Origin: Alphaproteobacteria bacterium
GTDB lineage: Bacteria; Pseudomonadota; Alphaproteobacteria; Acetobacterales; Acetobacteraceae
Assembly: GCA_016869715.1 (NCBI GenBank)
Contig: VGDM01000006.1
Location: forward strand, 1-64,000
Length of the DNA stretch: 64,000 nucleotides
Reading direction: 5' to 3'
Shown here one piece after another: positions 52,632-61,790 of this stretch. A model generated the notes under the pieces. The model was not told where the DNA came from. It did not search any database and was given only the letters and a program-made list of their open reading frames with translations. Position numbers and translations under genes: made by a program. Positions within the stretch are counted from its first letter, which is position 1; the number at the start of each line of letters is the position of its first letter.

Positions 52632-53515
52632 TGGCGGAAGCGCGCAACAGCATCGCCGCCCCCATGGGCATGGCCGGCAGCAACCCCCGCGCCGATATGC
52701 TGACCCATATAATCCTGGTGCTGGGCGTGCTGCTTTTCGCCCTGCCCATCTGGATTGTGCTGATGGGGTCCACCCATGATGCCGGCACCATTGGGCGCGG
52801 TGATGTGCCCTTGCTGCCGGGCGCTGAGGCCGCCGCCAATTACAGCGCCGTCTGGAGCCAGGGGAACATGCGGCGCGCCGGCGTGCCGGTTTCGACCATG
52901 ATGTTCAATAGCGCCATCATGGCGCTGCTGATTACCTTCGGCAAAATCGCGATTTCCATCATCTCGGCCTATGCGGTTGCCTTCTTCGCCTTCCCCGGAC
53001 GGATGCTATTCTTCTGGGCGATTTTCATCACGCTCATGCTGCCGGTTGAAGTGCGGATTTTCCCGACCTTCCAGGTGGTCTCTGATCTTGGCCTGGTGAA
53101 TACCTATGCCGGGCTGATCGTACCGCTGATTGCTTCCGCCACGGCAACCTTGCTGTTCCGCCAATTCTTCCTGACGATCCCGGATGAGCTGGTGGAAGCC
53201 GCCAAGATGGACGGCGCGGGGCCGATTCGCTTCTTCAAGGATGTGGTGCTGCCGTTATCGGCCACGAATACCGCCGCCCTTTTTGTCATTTTATTTGTAT
53301 ATGGCTGGAACCAGTATCTTTGGCCGCTGCTGGTGACAACCTCCACCCATGTGGAAACCATCATGGTCGGCATTGTGAAAATGCTGGGCTCCCAGGGCGA
53401 TACGGAATGGCATCTGGTCATGGCGACCACGGTGCTCGCTTTGCTGCCGCCCGTTGCCATTGTGATCCTGATGCAGCGGTGGTTTGTCAAGGGATTGGTC
53501 GAGACCGAGAAATGA
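52631..53515 (+). CDS. ugpE: Glycerol-3-phosphate ABC transporter permease UgpE
   Basis: A 294-aa permease of the MalG type: LTHIILVLGVLLFALPIWIV near the start, the UgpE segment MLPVEVRIFPTFQVVSDLGL, and the EAA loop LVEAAKMDGAGPIRFFKDVVLP. It forms the membrane channel with UgpA. ugpC follows 9 bases downstream. Confidence 0.94.
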   Translation: MAEARNSIAAPMGMAGSNPRADMLTHIILVLGVLLFALPIWIVLMGSTHDAGTIGRGDVPLLPGAEAAANYSAVWSQGNMRRAGVPVSTMMFNSAIMALLITFGKIAISIISAYAVAFFAFPGRMLFFWAIFITLMLPVEVRIFPTFQVVSDLGLVNTYAGLIVPLIASATATLLFRQFFLTIPDELVEAAKMDGAGPIRFFKDVVLPLSATNTAALFVILFVYGWNQYLWPLLVTTSTHVETIMVGIVKMLGSQGDTEWHLVMATTVLALLPPVAIVILMQRWFVKGLVETEK

Positions 53516-53524
53516 GAAATTCCC

Positions 53525-54592
53525 ATGGCTGAATTAAAACTATCCAGTATCGTTAAAAATTTTGGCGTGGTGCGCGTGCTGCATGGCATTGATCTGACCG
53601 TTAAAAATGGGGAGATGATTGTCATTGTCGGCGCATCGGGCTGCGGCAAATCAACCTTGCTCCGTATCGTGGCCGGGTTAGAACGCAGCACAGGTGGCAC
53701 GGTGCTGATTGATGATCGGGATGTGACCACGCTGGAACCAGCCGCGCGCGATATCGCCATGGTGTTCCAAAACTACGCGCTTTATCCGCATATGCGCGTC
53801 TTCGACAATATGGCCTATGGGCTGCGCATTCGTGGCCTTGCTAAGGAAGATATCGAGCGCCGCGTACAGGAAGCAGCGGACCTGCTCGGCCTTTCCACTT
53901 TACTTGATCGGCGCCCGAGGGAGCTTTCGGGCGGTCAGCGCCAGCGCGTCGCCATGGGCCGTGCGATTGTGCGCGAACCAAAACTATTCCTGTTCGATGA
54001 GCCGCTATCCAATCTGGATGCAAAACTTCGCGTTGCCATGCGCGCAGAAATCAAGCGCCTGCAACGCCGGCTTGGCGTCACCAGTCTTTTTGTCACACAT
54101 GATCAGGTGGAGGCGATGACGCTCGGCGATAGGCTTGTTGTCATGCACGAAGGCCGCGCCGCGCAAATCGCCTCCCCCATGGAAATTTTTGAACGCCCTG
54201 CGGACACCTATGTCGCGGGTTTCATTGGCAGCCCGGCAATGAATTTCCTGCCCGCCTACATCACGGAAGATGGCAAGGCGGCGAGGCTTTCGGATGGCAA
54301 TATCCTCGCCCTGCCACCCGGCCAGTACGCTTCCCATCCGGGGCGGAAAGTGACGCTTGGCATTCGCCCGGAACATATCAACCTGCCGGGGCCGCTCCGC
54401 CTTACGACCGATCTGATTGAACCGCTGGGGTCGGAAAGCGTCGTGCATGGCAGGCTGGCTTCGGGTGAAACCATGGCCTTGCGCCTGCCCGGCGCGCCGC
54501 CTTCAGCCGCCGTGCTGGAAATCGCGCCGCGCAGCGAACATCTCCATGCGTTCGATGCCGAGACCGGCAAGCGCCTGCCGCCGCCTGCCTGA
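53525..54592 (+). CDS. ugpC: Glycerol-3-phosphate ABC transporter ATP-binding protein UgpC
   Basis: A 355-aa ATPase of the MalK/UgpC group: Walker [11 protein letters not shown]-loop [20 protein letters not shown], signature [16 protein letters not shown], Walker [17 protein letters not shown], and switch His VTHDQVEAM. The C-terminal TOBE region ([20 protein letters not shown]) is present. It completes the ugpBAEC set and its stop is 6 bases from the stop of the convergent acyl-CoA ligase gene. Confidence 0.94.
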   Translation: MAELKLSSIVKNFGVVRVLHGIDLTVKNGEMIVIVGASGCGKSTLLRIVAGLERSTGGTVLIDDRDVTTLEPAARDIAMVFQNYALYPHMRVFDNMAYGLRIRGLAKEDIERRVQEAADLLGLSTLLDRRPRELSGGQRQRVAMGRAIVREPKLFLFDEPLSNLDAKLRVAMRAEIKRLQRRLGVTSLFVTHDQVEAMTLGDRLVVMHEGRAAQIASPMEIFERPADTYVAGFIGSPAMNFLPAYITEDGKAARLSDGNILALPPGQYASHPGRKVTLGIRPEHINLPGPLRLTTDLIEPLGSESVVHGRLASGETMALRLPGAPPSAAVLEIAPRSEHLHAFDAETGKRLPPPA

Positions 54593-54598
54593 TCACTT

Positions 54599-56161
54599 TT
54601 ACGCCTGCCCGCGTTCCGCCAGCAGGCGCTTCACCTCATTCTTCGGGACCTTGCCATAGCCGGAACGTGGCAGCGCATCCCACACCACAATCTTGGCGGG
54701 CCATTTATAGCGGCCAAGCCGGCCATCCAGATGCGCCATCACGGCCGCGGCATCAATCACCGCCCCCGCTTCCGCCACCAGCACCGCGACGCCGCTTTCG
54801 CCCCATTTAGCATCAGGCACGCCCACCACGCAGGCTTCCGCAACGCTTGGGTGTGTCAACAGCGCTTCCTCAACCTCCCGCGGATACACATTTGACCCGC
54901 CCGAGATATACATGTCCGAAGCGCGACCGGTGATGTACAAGAAGCCGCGCGCATCCAAATGGCCGAGGTCACCGGTATGGAACCAACCGCCGGCAAAGGC
55001 TTTTTCATTCGCGCTGTCATTTTCGAAATAGCCCGCGAATACCGCAGGCCCGCGCACGCAAATCTCGCCAGTTTCACCGGCTGCCATGGGCTGGTTTGCC
55101 GTATCCAAAATCGCAACCTCAATCCCCGTGCGCGGATAGCCGCAGGAACCGATGGGCATGCCAGGATCATCTTCCAGACTATGCCAGGCCGGCGGCAACA
55201 CAGTGATATTGCCGGTGACCTCTCCCAGGCCGAAATACTGCACCAGGCAGGGGCCGAGTTTGCTCAGCGCGTATTTCTGATCCTCCCGATACATCGGCGC
55301 ACCGGCATAAATCACGTGACGCAGCGATGAATGTTCATGGGTATCAATGGCCGGATCGCGACAAAGCGCATTCAGAATCGTTGGCACGGTGAACATGTTG
55401 GAAACCCGGTATGTTTCAATCAGGCGCCAGGCCTCCGGCACATCAAAACGCTCACCTGGCAGCAGGATGGAGGCCGCGCCGCGCGCCACTTGCGATAGCG
55501 CATGTACGCCAGCGCCATGGGAAAGCGGTGCTACGACCAAGGACGCGTCATTTTCGGTCAGCCCCGGCATCAGATCGGCGATATGATTGTTGATGACAAA
55601 GGCCATTTGCCCATGGGTCAGAATGCCGCCCTTGGGCCGGCCTGTGGTGCCGGAGGTATAGAAGAACCAGGCCGGATGATCGCGATCCAAATCGGCCGCC
55701 ACCGTCACCGGCGCGGCGGCGCCTTCCGCGATCAAATCCTCCCAGGAAAAGCCGGCACCATCGCCAATCGCGATATCCAGCATACAGGTCAGGTTTTCCG
55801 CGCGGCAGACAGCGCGATGTTCGCGGAAGGCCACATCAAAAATCTGCGCCTTGCAGCGTGAAGACCCGGCCAGATAGGCGGCTTCCGGCGGGCTTAGGCG
55901 GAAATTCGTCGGCACCCAAACGGCGCCAATCAACCAACAGGCCCAGACGCCCTCGAAAATCGCGTTGTTGTTGCGCGAATGGATCAGCACGCGGTCCCCC
56001 GCACCAATCCCGCGCGCCCGCAGCCCGGCGGCAGCGGATGAGGCTCGGGCCGCGATTTCCGACCAGTTCCAGACCCGGTCGCGCCAGATCAGCCCGGGGC
56101 GGTCCGGCAGGCGGCGGGCGGTTTGCAGCAGCATGGCGCCCAGGTTGGAAGTCGGGATCAT
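54599..56161 (-). CDS. AMP-dependent acyl-CoA ligase
   Basis: A 520-aa adenylate-forming enzyme. The P-loop motif is FYTSGTTGRPKGG, followed by VVAPLSHGAGVHAL, the YFGLGEVTGNITVLPPAWHS region, the hinge ITGRASDMYISGGSNVYPREVEE and the catalytic Lys in RSGYGKVPKNEVKR. It forms an acyl-AMP and then an acyl-CoA. The family fits aliphatic or aryl acids; the substrate is unknown. The gene stands alone and is divergent from a TRAP operon, whose cargo it might activate (inference). Confidence 0.93.
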   Translation of the reverse strand: MIPTSNLGAMLLQTARRLPDRPGLIWRDRVWNWSEIAARASSAAAGLRARGIGAGDRVLIHSRNNNAIFEGVWACWLIGAVWVPTNFRLSPPEAAYLAGSSRCKAQIFDVAFREHRAVCRAENLTCMLDIAIGDGAGFSWEDLIAEGAAAPVTVAADLDRDHPAWFFYTSGTTGRPKGGILTHGQMAFVINNHIADLMPGLTENDASLVVAPLSHGAGVHALSQVARGAASILLPGERFDVPEAWRLIETYRVSNMFTVPTILNALCRDPAIDTHEHSSLRHVIYAGAPMYREDQKYALSKLGPCLVQYFGLGEVTGNITVLPPAWHSLEDDPGMPIGSCGYPRTGIEVAILDTANQPMAAGETGEICVRGPAVFAGYFENDSANEKAFAGGWFHTGDLGHLDARGFLYITGRASDMYISGGSNVYPREVEEALLTHPSVAEACVVGVPDAKWGESGVAVLVAEAGAVIDAAAVMAHLDGRLGRYKWPAKIVVWDALPRSGYGKVPKNEVKRLLAERGQA

Positions 56162-56250
56162 GCGGCGTCTCCTGTGGTTTGCGGCGCCTTTCCGGCGTCA
56201 CGCGCAATGTTTTGCTTGCCTCCGGCGCTGGCCTTGGGCAAGTGGGGATC

Positions 56251-56267
56251 ATAGTCTGGACTATAAC
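56251..56267 (+). promoter_or_regulatory. Inverted repeat overlapping a -10-like box upstream of the TRAP operon
   Basis: ATAGTC-TG-GACTAT (56251-56264) is a perfect 6-bp-arm inverted repeat that runs into TATAAC (56262-56267), about 20 bases before the dctP start and just ahead of the AGGGAGAAG ribosome-binding site. No convincing -35 box is seen. A repressor bound here would block the putative promoter. Confidence 0.4.
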
Positions 56268-56284
56268 AAAGGGAGAAGAACGCC

Positions 56285-57337
56285 ATGACCACCCCATTCC
56301 AGGGCGCGACGCGCCGTAACCTGCTGCTGGGCGCCGGCGCGCTTGGCTTGGCCGCCCCCGCCATTCCGCGCGCACAGGGGCAATACCGCGCCGAATACAA
56401 GGTCTCGGTCGTGGGCAATCGCCCGCTGCCGATATCAGACGGCGCCTTTACCTGGGCGGAACTGGTCACGGAACGCTCCGGCGGGCGGATCAACATGAAG
56501 GTCTATCCGGGCAGCCAATTGGTCGGCGGCGATCAGACGCGCGAATTGGTCGCGATGCGCCAGGGCGTGATTGATATGGCGGTGTTTTCCACCATCAATA
56601 TCTCGCCGCAAATCCGTGAAATGAATATCTTCTCGCTGCCCTTCCTGATGCCCAATCATCGCGCCTATGACGCGATCATCAATGGTGAGGTCGGGCGCGA
56701 TCTGTTCGGCACGCTGACCAGCCGCGATGTTGTACCGGTTTCCTGGGGCGAGAATGGTTTCCGCGAAATCTCCAACAGCAAGCGCGAAATCCGCAAGCCC
56801 GAGGATCTGCGCGGGCTCAAGATCCGGTTCGCGGCAGGGGCGATTTTCAGCGAAATCTATCAGGGGCTCGGCGCCAATCCAGTACAAATGTCCTTTGCGG
56901 ATCTGCAACCGGCGCTTTCCACCGGCGCGGTGGATGGACAGGAAAACCCGGTCAATTTGTTCCTGGGTTTCCGGATGGATACGCTCGCGCAGCGCCATTT
57001 GACCATTTGGAATTACTGCGCCGATGCAGCGATTTTTGTGGTCGCCAAAACCGTGATGGATAGCTTCGCGCCGCCGGATCGTGACCTGGTGATTGCCTGC
57101 GCGCGTGAAGCCGCGCAAAAGCAAATTGCGGCGGCGCGAAAAGGTCTTGGCATTGATGGGGATCGTTCCTCCATCGAGGAATGCATCCGCCGTGGTGTCG
57201 CCGTGGCGGAGCTCACGCCCGCCGAAAAGCAGGCTTTTGCCCGTGCCACGCGGCCGGTCTTTGACAAATGGTCGCAGACGGTCGGCAGCGCACTGGTCCA
57301 AAAGGCCGAAGCCGCCATTGCGCGCGCGATTGCCTGA
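56285..57337 (+). CDS. TRAP solute receptor DctP
   Basis: A 350-aa periplasmic receptor with an RR-containing signal (TRRNLLLGAGALGLAAPAI). DctP segments include ERSGGRINMKVYPGSQLVGG, IFSLPFLMPNHRAY, RKPEDLRGLKIRFAAG (with the conserved carboxylate-binding Arg region) and GAVDGQENPVNLFLGF. It belongs to a complete dctP-dctQ-dctM operon and shows low similarity to the tandem DctP pair near 34-35 kb. AGGGAGAAG precedes ATG 56285. Confidence 0.94.
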   Translation: MTTPFQGATRRNLLLGAGALGLAAPAIPRAQGQYRAEYKVSVVGNRPLPISDGAFTWAELVTERSGGRINMKVYPGSQLVGGDQTRELVAMRQGVIDMAVFSTINISPQIREMNIFSLPFLMPNHRAYDAIINGEVGRDLFGTLTSRDVVPVSWGENGFREISNSKREIRKPEDLRGLKIRFAAGAIFSEIYQGLGANPVQMSFADLQPALSTGAVDGQENPVNLFLGFRMDTLAQRHLTIWNYCADAAIFVVAKTVMDSFAPPDRDLVIACAREAAQKQIAAARKGLGIDGDRSSIEECIRRGVAVAELTPAEKQAFARATRPVFDKWSQTVGSALVQKAEAAIARAIA

Positions 57338-57343
57338 CGCGCC

Positions 57344-57853
57344 ATGAGCGTTGAGTTGGATCCGGGAGCAAGGCTTCCGGATCCGAAAACCCGGATACCG
57401 CTCAGTTTTGAGCGCGTGCTGCTCGCGCTTGCCATGGCGGCCATGGCGCTGATCACAGCGGCCAATGTGCTGGCGCGCTACCTCACCAATGTATCGCTCG
57501 CCATCACGGAAGAATATTCCGTGGTGCTCATGGTGGTAATTGCGCTGATCGGTGCGGCACTGGCGATTTCGACGGGGCGGCATATCCGGGTTGGGTATTT
57601 TACTGATCTGATTGGCAAAATCGGGCAACGCCGCGCGGAAATGCTGGCGCTGGTGCTTGCCATCATCTGCTTTGGCTTGCTTGCGGTCTTTGGTACCAAG
57701 CTCGCTTATGATGAATATCGCTTTGAGGTGCTGTCCAATGGGCTTGGCAATCCGCAGTGGCTTTATACCGGATGGCTGCCGCTAATTTCACTTCTAGTGA
57801 TTGCGCGCGCGGCGGGGCGCTTGATCAGGCTTGCCCATGGCGGGGATGGCTAA
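57344..57853 (+). CDS. TRAP transporter small permease (DctQ family)
   Basis: A 169-aa protein with four hydrophobic helices. It carries ITAANVLARYLTNVSLAITEEYSVVLMV, with the Glu-containing DctQ motif, and ISTGRHIRVGYFTDLIG. It lies 6 bases after dctP and 3 bases before dctM. Confidence 0.93.
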   Translation: MSVELDPGARLPDPKTRIPLSFERVLLALAMAAMALITAANVLARYLTNVSLAITEEYSVVLMVVIALIGAALAISTGRHIRVGYFTDLIGKIGQRRAEMLALVLAIICFGLLAVFGTKLAYDEYRFEVLSNGLGNPQWLYTGWLPLISLLVIARAAGRLIRLAHGGDG

Positions 57854-57856
57854 GCC

Positions 57857-59143
57857 ATGATTGCGACCATCCTGTTTCTGGCCTTTGCTGTGCTGCTTGC
57901 GGGCGGCGTGCCGGTCGCGATTTCTCTCGGGCTCGCGGGGGCTTTCGCCATTTGGCTCGCGGATCAATCCATCATGGCGATGCCCACCAATGTCTATGCC
58001 GGCATTGCGAAGTATCCGCTGATTGCGATTCCAATGTTCGTGCTGGTGGGCAGTGTGTTTGACCGCACCGGTGTGGCGCTTCGGCTGGTGCGTTTTGCCA
58101 CTGCGCTGGTCGGTGCCGGGCGCGGCGCGCTGGCTTCTGTCGCCGTGCTGGTCGCCATGGTGATTGGCGGCATCTCAGGCTCAGGGCCGGCCACCAGCGC
58201 GGCAGTTGGCCAAGTGGTGACGAAAAGCATGGCGGAAGATGGCTATCCGCGGCCTTTTATCGCGAGCACTGTGGGCGCGGCGGCCGCCACCGATATCCTA
58301 ATCCCGCCTTCGATTGCCTTCATTGTCTATGCCGTGCTGGTGCCGGGGGTTTCGGTGCCGGCGATTTTCGCCGCCGGCATGATCCCCGGCATTCTGGCCG
58401 GGCTTTGCATCATTGGCGCCGTGGTCGCCATTTCCATCCTGAAGGATTTCGGCGGCAAGGCGCGCAAGCAGGAAGCCATGGCGCTCTGGCAAAGCCTCAA
58501 GGAAGCCTTCTGGGGGCTGATGGCACCGGTGGTGATCCTGGGCGGCATGCGGCTTGGCTTTTTCACGCCAACGGAAGCTGCCGTAGTTGCAGTGTTCTAC
58601 GGGCTTTTCATCGGGTTTTTTGTCTATCGCAGCCTTCGCCTGCGCGATGTCTATGAAATGCTGGTGGAGGCTGGGGAAATCTCCGCCGTCATTCTGATCG
58701 TCATTGCCTTGGCGACGGTTTTTGCCTGGTCCACCAGCACGCTCGGCATTGTGCGTCCGATTGTGGAATGGGTGGTGGGGCTTGGGCTTGGCTCAGCCGG
58801 AACCCTCGCGCTGCTCACGATTTTCCTTGTCCTTGTTGGCATGTTTTTGGATGGCATTTCGATCTTTCTGATCCTGCTGCCGCTGCTGCTGCCGATTGCC
58901 GCGGCCTTTCAGTGGGATTTGACGTGGTTTGGCGTGGTGCTGACGATGATGATCGCGATTGGGCAATTCACGCCGCCCATGGCGGTGAACCTCATGGTGT
59001 CCTGCCGTATCGCCGGCGTTTCGATGGAAAGCACCGTGCCCTGGGTGATCTGGCTGGTGCTTGCAATGTTGCTTTCGGCGGTTGCCGTCATGGCGATACC
59101 GGATTTGGCGCTGTGGCTGCCGCGGGTGATTGGGCTTGGCTGA
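57857..59143 (+). CDS. TRAP transporter large permease (DctM family)
   Basis: A 428-aa membrane protein with the DctM signatures VIGGISGSGPATSAAVGQVV, DILIPPSIAFIVYAVLVPG, FFTPTEAAVVAVFYGLF, and GQFTPPMAVNLMV. It forms the transport unit of this second TRAP system. Its stop is 6 bases from the stop of the convergent Bug receptor gene. Confidence 0.95.
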   Translation: MIATILFLAFAVLLAGGVPVAISLGLAGAFAIWLADQSIMAMPTNVYAGIAKYPLIAIPMFVLVGSVFDRTGVALRLVRFATALVGAGRGALASVAVLVAMVIGGISGSGPATSAAVGQVVTKSMAEDGYPRPFIASTVGAAAATDILIPPSIAFIVYAVLVPGVSVPAIFAAGMIPGILAGLCIIGAVVAISILKDFGGKARKQEAMALWQSLKEAFWGLMAPVVILGGMRLGFFTPTEAAVVAVFYGLFIGFFVYRSLRLRDVYEMLVEAGEISAVILIVIALATVFAWSTSTLGIVRPIVEWVVGLGLGSAGTLALLTIFLVLVGMFLDGISIFLILLPLLLPIAAAFQWDLTWFGVVLTMMIAIGQFTPPMAVNLMVSCRIAGVSMESTVPWVIWLVLAMLLSAVAVMAIPDLALWLPRVIGLG

Positions 59144-59149
59144 CCAAAT

Positions 59150-60118
59150 CTATCCCAGCTTCAACCCAAGCTCCTGCACGGTTTTTTTCTCATCCTCATA
59201 ATGCGCAGCGGCCGCCGCAGCGTAATCGGCGCTGTTCAGATAGCGCACAGGCATATCGAAACGCGCAATCACCGCCAGATGGGCAGGATCGAACAGCGCT
59301 TCCTTGAAGGCATCATGCAGTGCGCGCACCAGGCCTGGGCCCATGCCGCGCGGTCCGCCAACGCCATAGGTGCTTTCGCCGAGCACGTCGTAACCCACTT
59401 CTCGCAAGGTGGGCACATTCGGAAAGCGTGTGGCCCTTTCGCTCATCCATACGGCCAAGGGACGCACACGCCCTTCAAGGGCCATATCCGCCCAGGCGCT
59501 GGTTTCTGCCGAGAAATGAATGTCGCCCGCCAATAGCGCTTGCAGATTGGGCGCGGCACCGCGGAAGGGCACCGTCACCCAATCAATGCCGGCCAATCGC
59601 GCAAGCCGTGTCATTTGGATATCGGTCGTATTGGCGCCAGGCGTGCCGTAATTGAACCTGCCCGGATTGGCGTGCGCATCGGCCAGCAGCTCCTGCATGG
59701 TCTTCCATGGCGCATCACGGCGTACCACCACGCCGCCCATATAGCCGACCAGGCGAATGACCCAGGTGAAATCCTGCATCGGGTCCCATTGCGGCCTTTC
59801 CTGCAGCAGCGGCATGCGGAATGAGCCATTGGACATTTGCGCCAGCGTATAGCCGTCCGGCCTCGCTTCCCGCGCCAGGAATTGCGCTGCCAAGGAACCA
59901 CCCGCGCCTGGCTTGTTCTCCACAATGATGGGCTGGCCCAAGCGCCGCGCCGCCTGCTCACACAAGGCGCGCATTTGAATGTCCGTAGCGCCGCCCGGCG
60001 TCCAGGGCACCATCATGCGGATCGGCCTGTCCGGAAATCGCGATTGCGCCAATGCAGGTGTTGCCAAAGTGCCCGCCATGCCCGCCATGAGCGCACGACG
60101 ACCAAACAGCATATTCAT
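59150..60118 (-). CDS. Bug/TctC family receptor (6 of 6)
   Basis: A 322-aa receptor with a signal peptide (RALMAGMAGTLATPALAQ) and Bug segments FPDRPIRMMVPWTPGGATDI, VENKPGAGGSLAAQF, PDGYTLAQMSNG and RFNYGTPGANTTDIQ. ATG 60118 has GGGAGG upstream at good spacing; a longer frame to 60202 has no homology. It is monocistronic and has no permease partner here. Confidence 0.93.
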   Translation of the reverse strand: MNMLFGRRALMAGMAGTLATPALAQSRFPDRPIRMMVPWTPGGATDIQMRALCEQAARRLGQPIIVENKPGAGGSLAAQFLAREARPDGYTLAQMSNGSFRMPLLQERPQWDPMQDFTWVIRLVGYMGGVVVRRDAPWKTMQELLADAHANPGRFNYGTPGANTTDIQMTRLARLAGIDWVTVPFRGAAPNLQALLAGDIHFSAETSAWADMALEGRVRPLAVWMSERATRFPNVPTLREVGYDVLGESTYGVGGPRGMGPGLVRALHDAFKEALFDPAHLAVIARFDMPVRYLNSADYAAAAAAHYEDEKKTVQELGLKLG

Positions 60119-60215
60119 GCTTTCCTCCCATTTCTTTGTTGGAAGGCTAGACGAATTGGCGCAGCGAAAGCGAGTAGATTCTACGCGCCCGAGCAAGCCC
60201 AAACCGCCCTACAGG

Positions 60216-60257
60216 CACAAAAAAATGCCGAGATCAGACTTGGCCAATCACGGCATT
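60216..60257 (-). terminator. Probable intrinsic terminator after the Tim44-like gene
   Basis: On the minus strand AATGCCG (60251-60257) pairs with CGGCATT (60224-60230), followed by a T-run (60217-60225, partly paired). The loop is about 20 nt, larger than usual, so efficiency is uncertain. Its position 48 bases beyond the stop fits. Confidence 0.55.
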
Positions 60258-60304
60258 CGCCTGGGGCAAACCGGCACGGCCTGCGCCATGCCTGCGACGT
60301 GCCA

Positions 60305-61255
60305 TCAGCCCGTTTGCTGAATGGCAGAAAGCAACCAGCGCTCCTCAGGCCCGCTGCGGGCAAAGGTCCACATCTCGGTGGAGGTCTGGCGTTCTGTCGT
60401 GCTGCCTTCCACCACCTTGTTGGTCGCGGCTTCAAAGGTTGCATCAAGCATGGAAAAGCGCATGGCAACCGTTGCGTAATCTAGCCCTTCCTCATGCCAA
60501 GCTTCGGAGAGATCACCACCCTCCAGCTTCACATCGCGGGTTTCATTGCGCCAACCGCGCGCATCCAGATCGCGGTAATCCTTTGCGAAATAGCCCACCA
60601 TCTCGGGCGTTGCGAAATCGCGCAGCCCCTTCAGGTCACGGCGCGACCAGGCGGCATTCACCTCAATCAAGGAACGTTCAAAGGCCTGATAATCCTGCGG
60701 CGTCAGCTGCACATCACGCACCGGCGAAGCATAGGCGCCGGCCGAAGCGGCACCGCCGGCCACCGGCGCGGGCTCCATCTGGCGCGCATAGCCCGAAGGC
60801 CCGGCGACAGCGGGTTCAGCCTGACGGCGACGGAAGATCCGGAAGGCAAGCCAGATCAACCCGCCGATCAGCGCCACCTGCAACAGCATGCCAAGGATGG
60901 CGCCAAAGCCGCCGGCGCCACCGAAAAGGCCGCCGCCAAACATCATGCCGATCAGGCCGCCCATGAGCAGGCCGCCCGCCAGCGCGCCCATGAAGGAACG
61001 CTGCGGTTGTGCTTGCGGCGGCATGACGGGACGCGCGGGCGCGCCGGACTGTTGCGGCCCGGAAGGCTGGGTCGCGGTACGTTCCATCGGGCGCGCGGTG
61101 TTGGGCGCGGTCTGGGTCGGCGCCGGTGCGGAATAGGTCCGGCTGCCGCGGCTGCCAGAAGACGAATTTCCCCCCGGCTTGGCATCAGCCAAAACCGGCA
61201 CCAGAACCATAGCGAGGGCCGCGAAAGCGGTGACAAGATAACCGGGACGACGCAT
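60305..61255 (-). CDS. Tim44-like domain protein
   Basis: A 316-aa protein with a signal peptide (AFAALAMVLVPVLADA), a Ser/Pro/Gln-rich low-complexity stretch, a Gly-rich membrane region (ALAGGLLMGGLIGMMFGGG) and a helix (LLQVALIGGLIWLAFRIFRRR). The C-terminal domain, about residues 180-316, is Tim44-like: LTPQDYQAFERSLIEVNAAW, YFAKDYRDLDARGW, and EMWTFARSGPEERWLLSAIQ. Bacterial members are membrane-anchored and poorly understood. It is monocistronic. Confidence 0.9.
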   Translation of the reverse strand: MRRPGYLVTAFAALAMVLVPVLADAKPGGNSSSGSRGSRTYSAPAPTQTAPNTARPMERTATQPSGPQQSGAPARPVMPPQAQPQRSFMGALAGGLLMGGLIGMMFGGGLFGGAGGFGAILGMLLQVALIGGLIWLAFRIFRRRQAEPAVAGPSGYARQMEPAPVAGGAASAGAYASPVRDVQLTPQDYQAFERSLIEVNAAWSRRDLKGLRDFATPEMVGYFAKDYRDLDARGWRNETRDVKLEGGDLSEAWHEEGLDYATVAMRFSMLDATFEAATNKVVEGSTTERQTSTEMWTFARSGPEERWLLSAIQQTG

Positions 61256-61371
61256 TGGATTCTCAACCTTCCAGAATGGGTTTGAACTAATATAGGAATT
61301 TTTTTGCCCAAGCGAAGGGGTAGCGTGTAGAGAGCATTTTCTCGGCGGAATTCCTACGCCTCGATGCCATC

Positions 61372-61753
61372 ATGCCGCAAAGCCAGCGGCCCAGGCTGAT
61401 CATTAGGCTTGATTCGGAAGATGTGCTGGCCGATCCCGATCCTTTCCTGCTCGCACGCAATTTTATGCAGGCGCGTGGCTATCGGCTGATGTTGGAAGCC
61501 GCATCCCCCTTCGCGGCCAGTATCCTGTCCAGCCAACGTGCCGGCTTTGATTTCTTGCGCCTTAAATTGTCCGAGGATTTCCTGGCAGCTGACAGCCCGG
61601 CAGCGGCGGAACTCTGCAAAAAAACTCTCGCTGAGTGCCGAGCAGATTGTGCTGGCCGGGGCGGATCGGCCCGCCGCCATTGCCTGGGGTTGGGAAGCGG
61701 GCATCCGCCTGCTCCATGGCCGGTTGATTGAAAGCCAGCGCCCGGCGGCCTGA
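61372..61753 (+). pseudogene. Frameshifted fragment resembling a degenerate EAL domain C-terminus
   Basis: The first frame reads RPRLIIRLDSEDVLADPDPF, NFMQARGYRLMLEA, GFDFLRLKLSEDFLAADSP and ELCKK, then enters a run of seven A (61618-61624). Removing one A joins it to LSLSAEQIVLAGADRPAAIA followed by WGWEAGIRLLHGRLIESQRP, ending at 61753. The joined product of about 126 aa is weakly reminiscent of the distal half of a degenerate EAL (c-di-GMP phosphodiesterase-like) domain, without the EAL motif or catalytic residues. No 5' part is visible upstream. A remnant or a homopolymer error; the family call is tentative. Confidence 0.45.
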
Positions 61754-61790
61754 TTGCGGCTGACTTGGCGAAACGCCGCTTTGGGACGAT

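Noticed and set aside
56435-57628. Minus-strand frame of 397 codons over dctP and dctQ
   Set aside because: Antisense to an intact TRAP operon with all expected motifs; no homology pattern.
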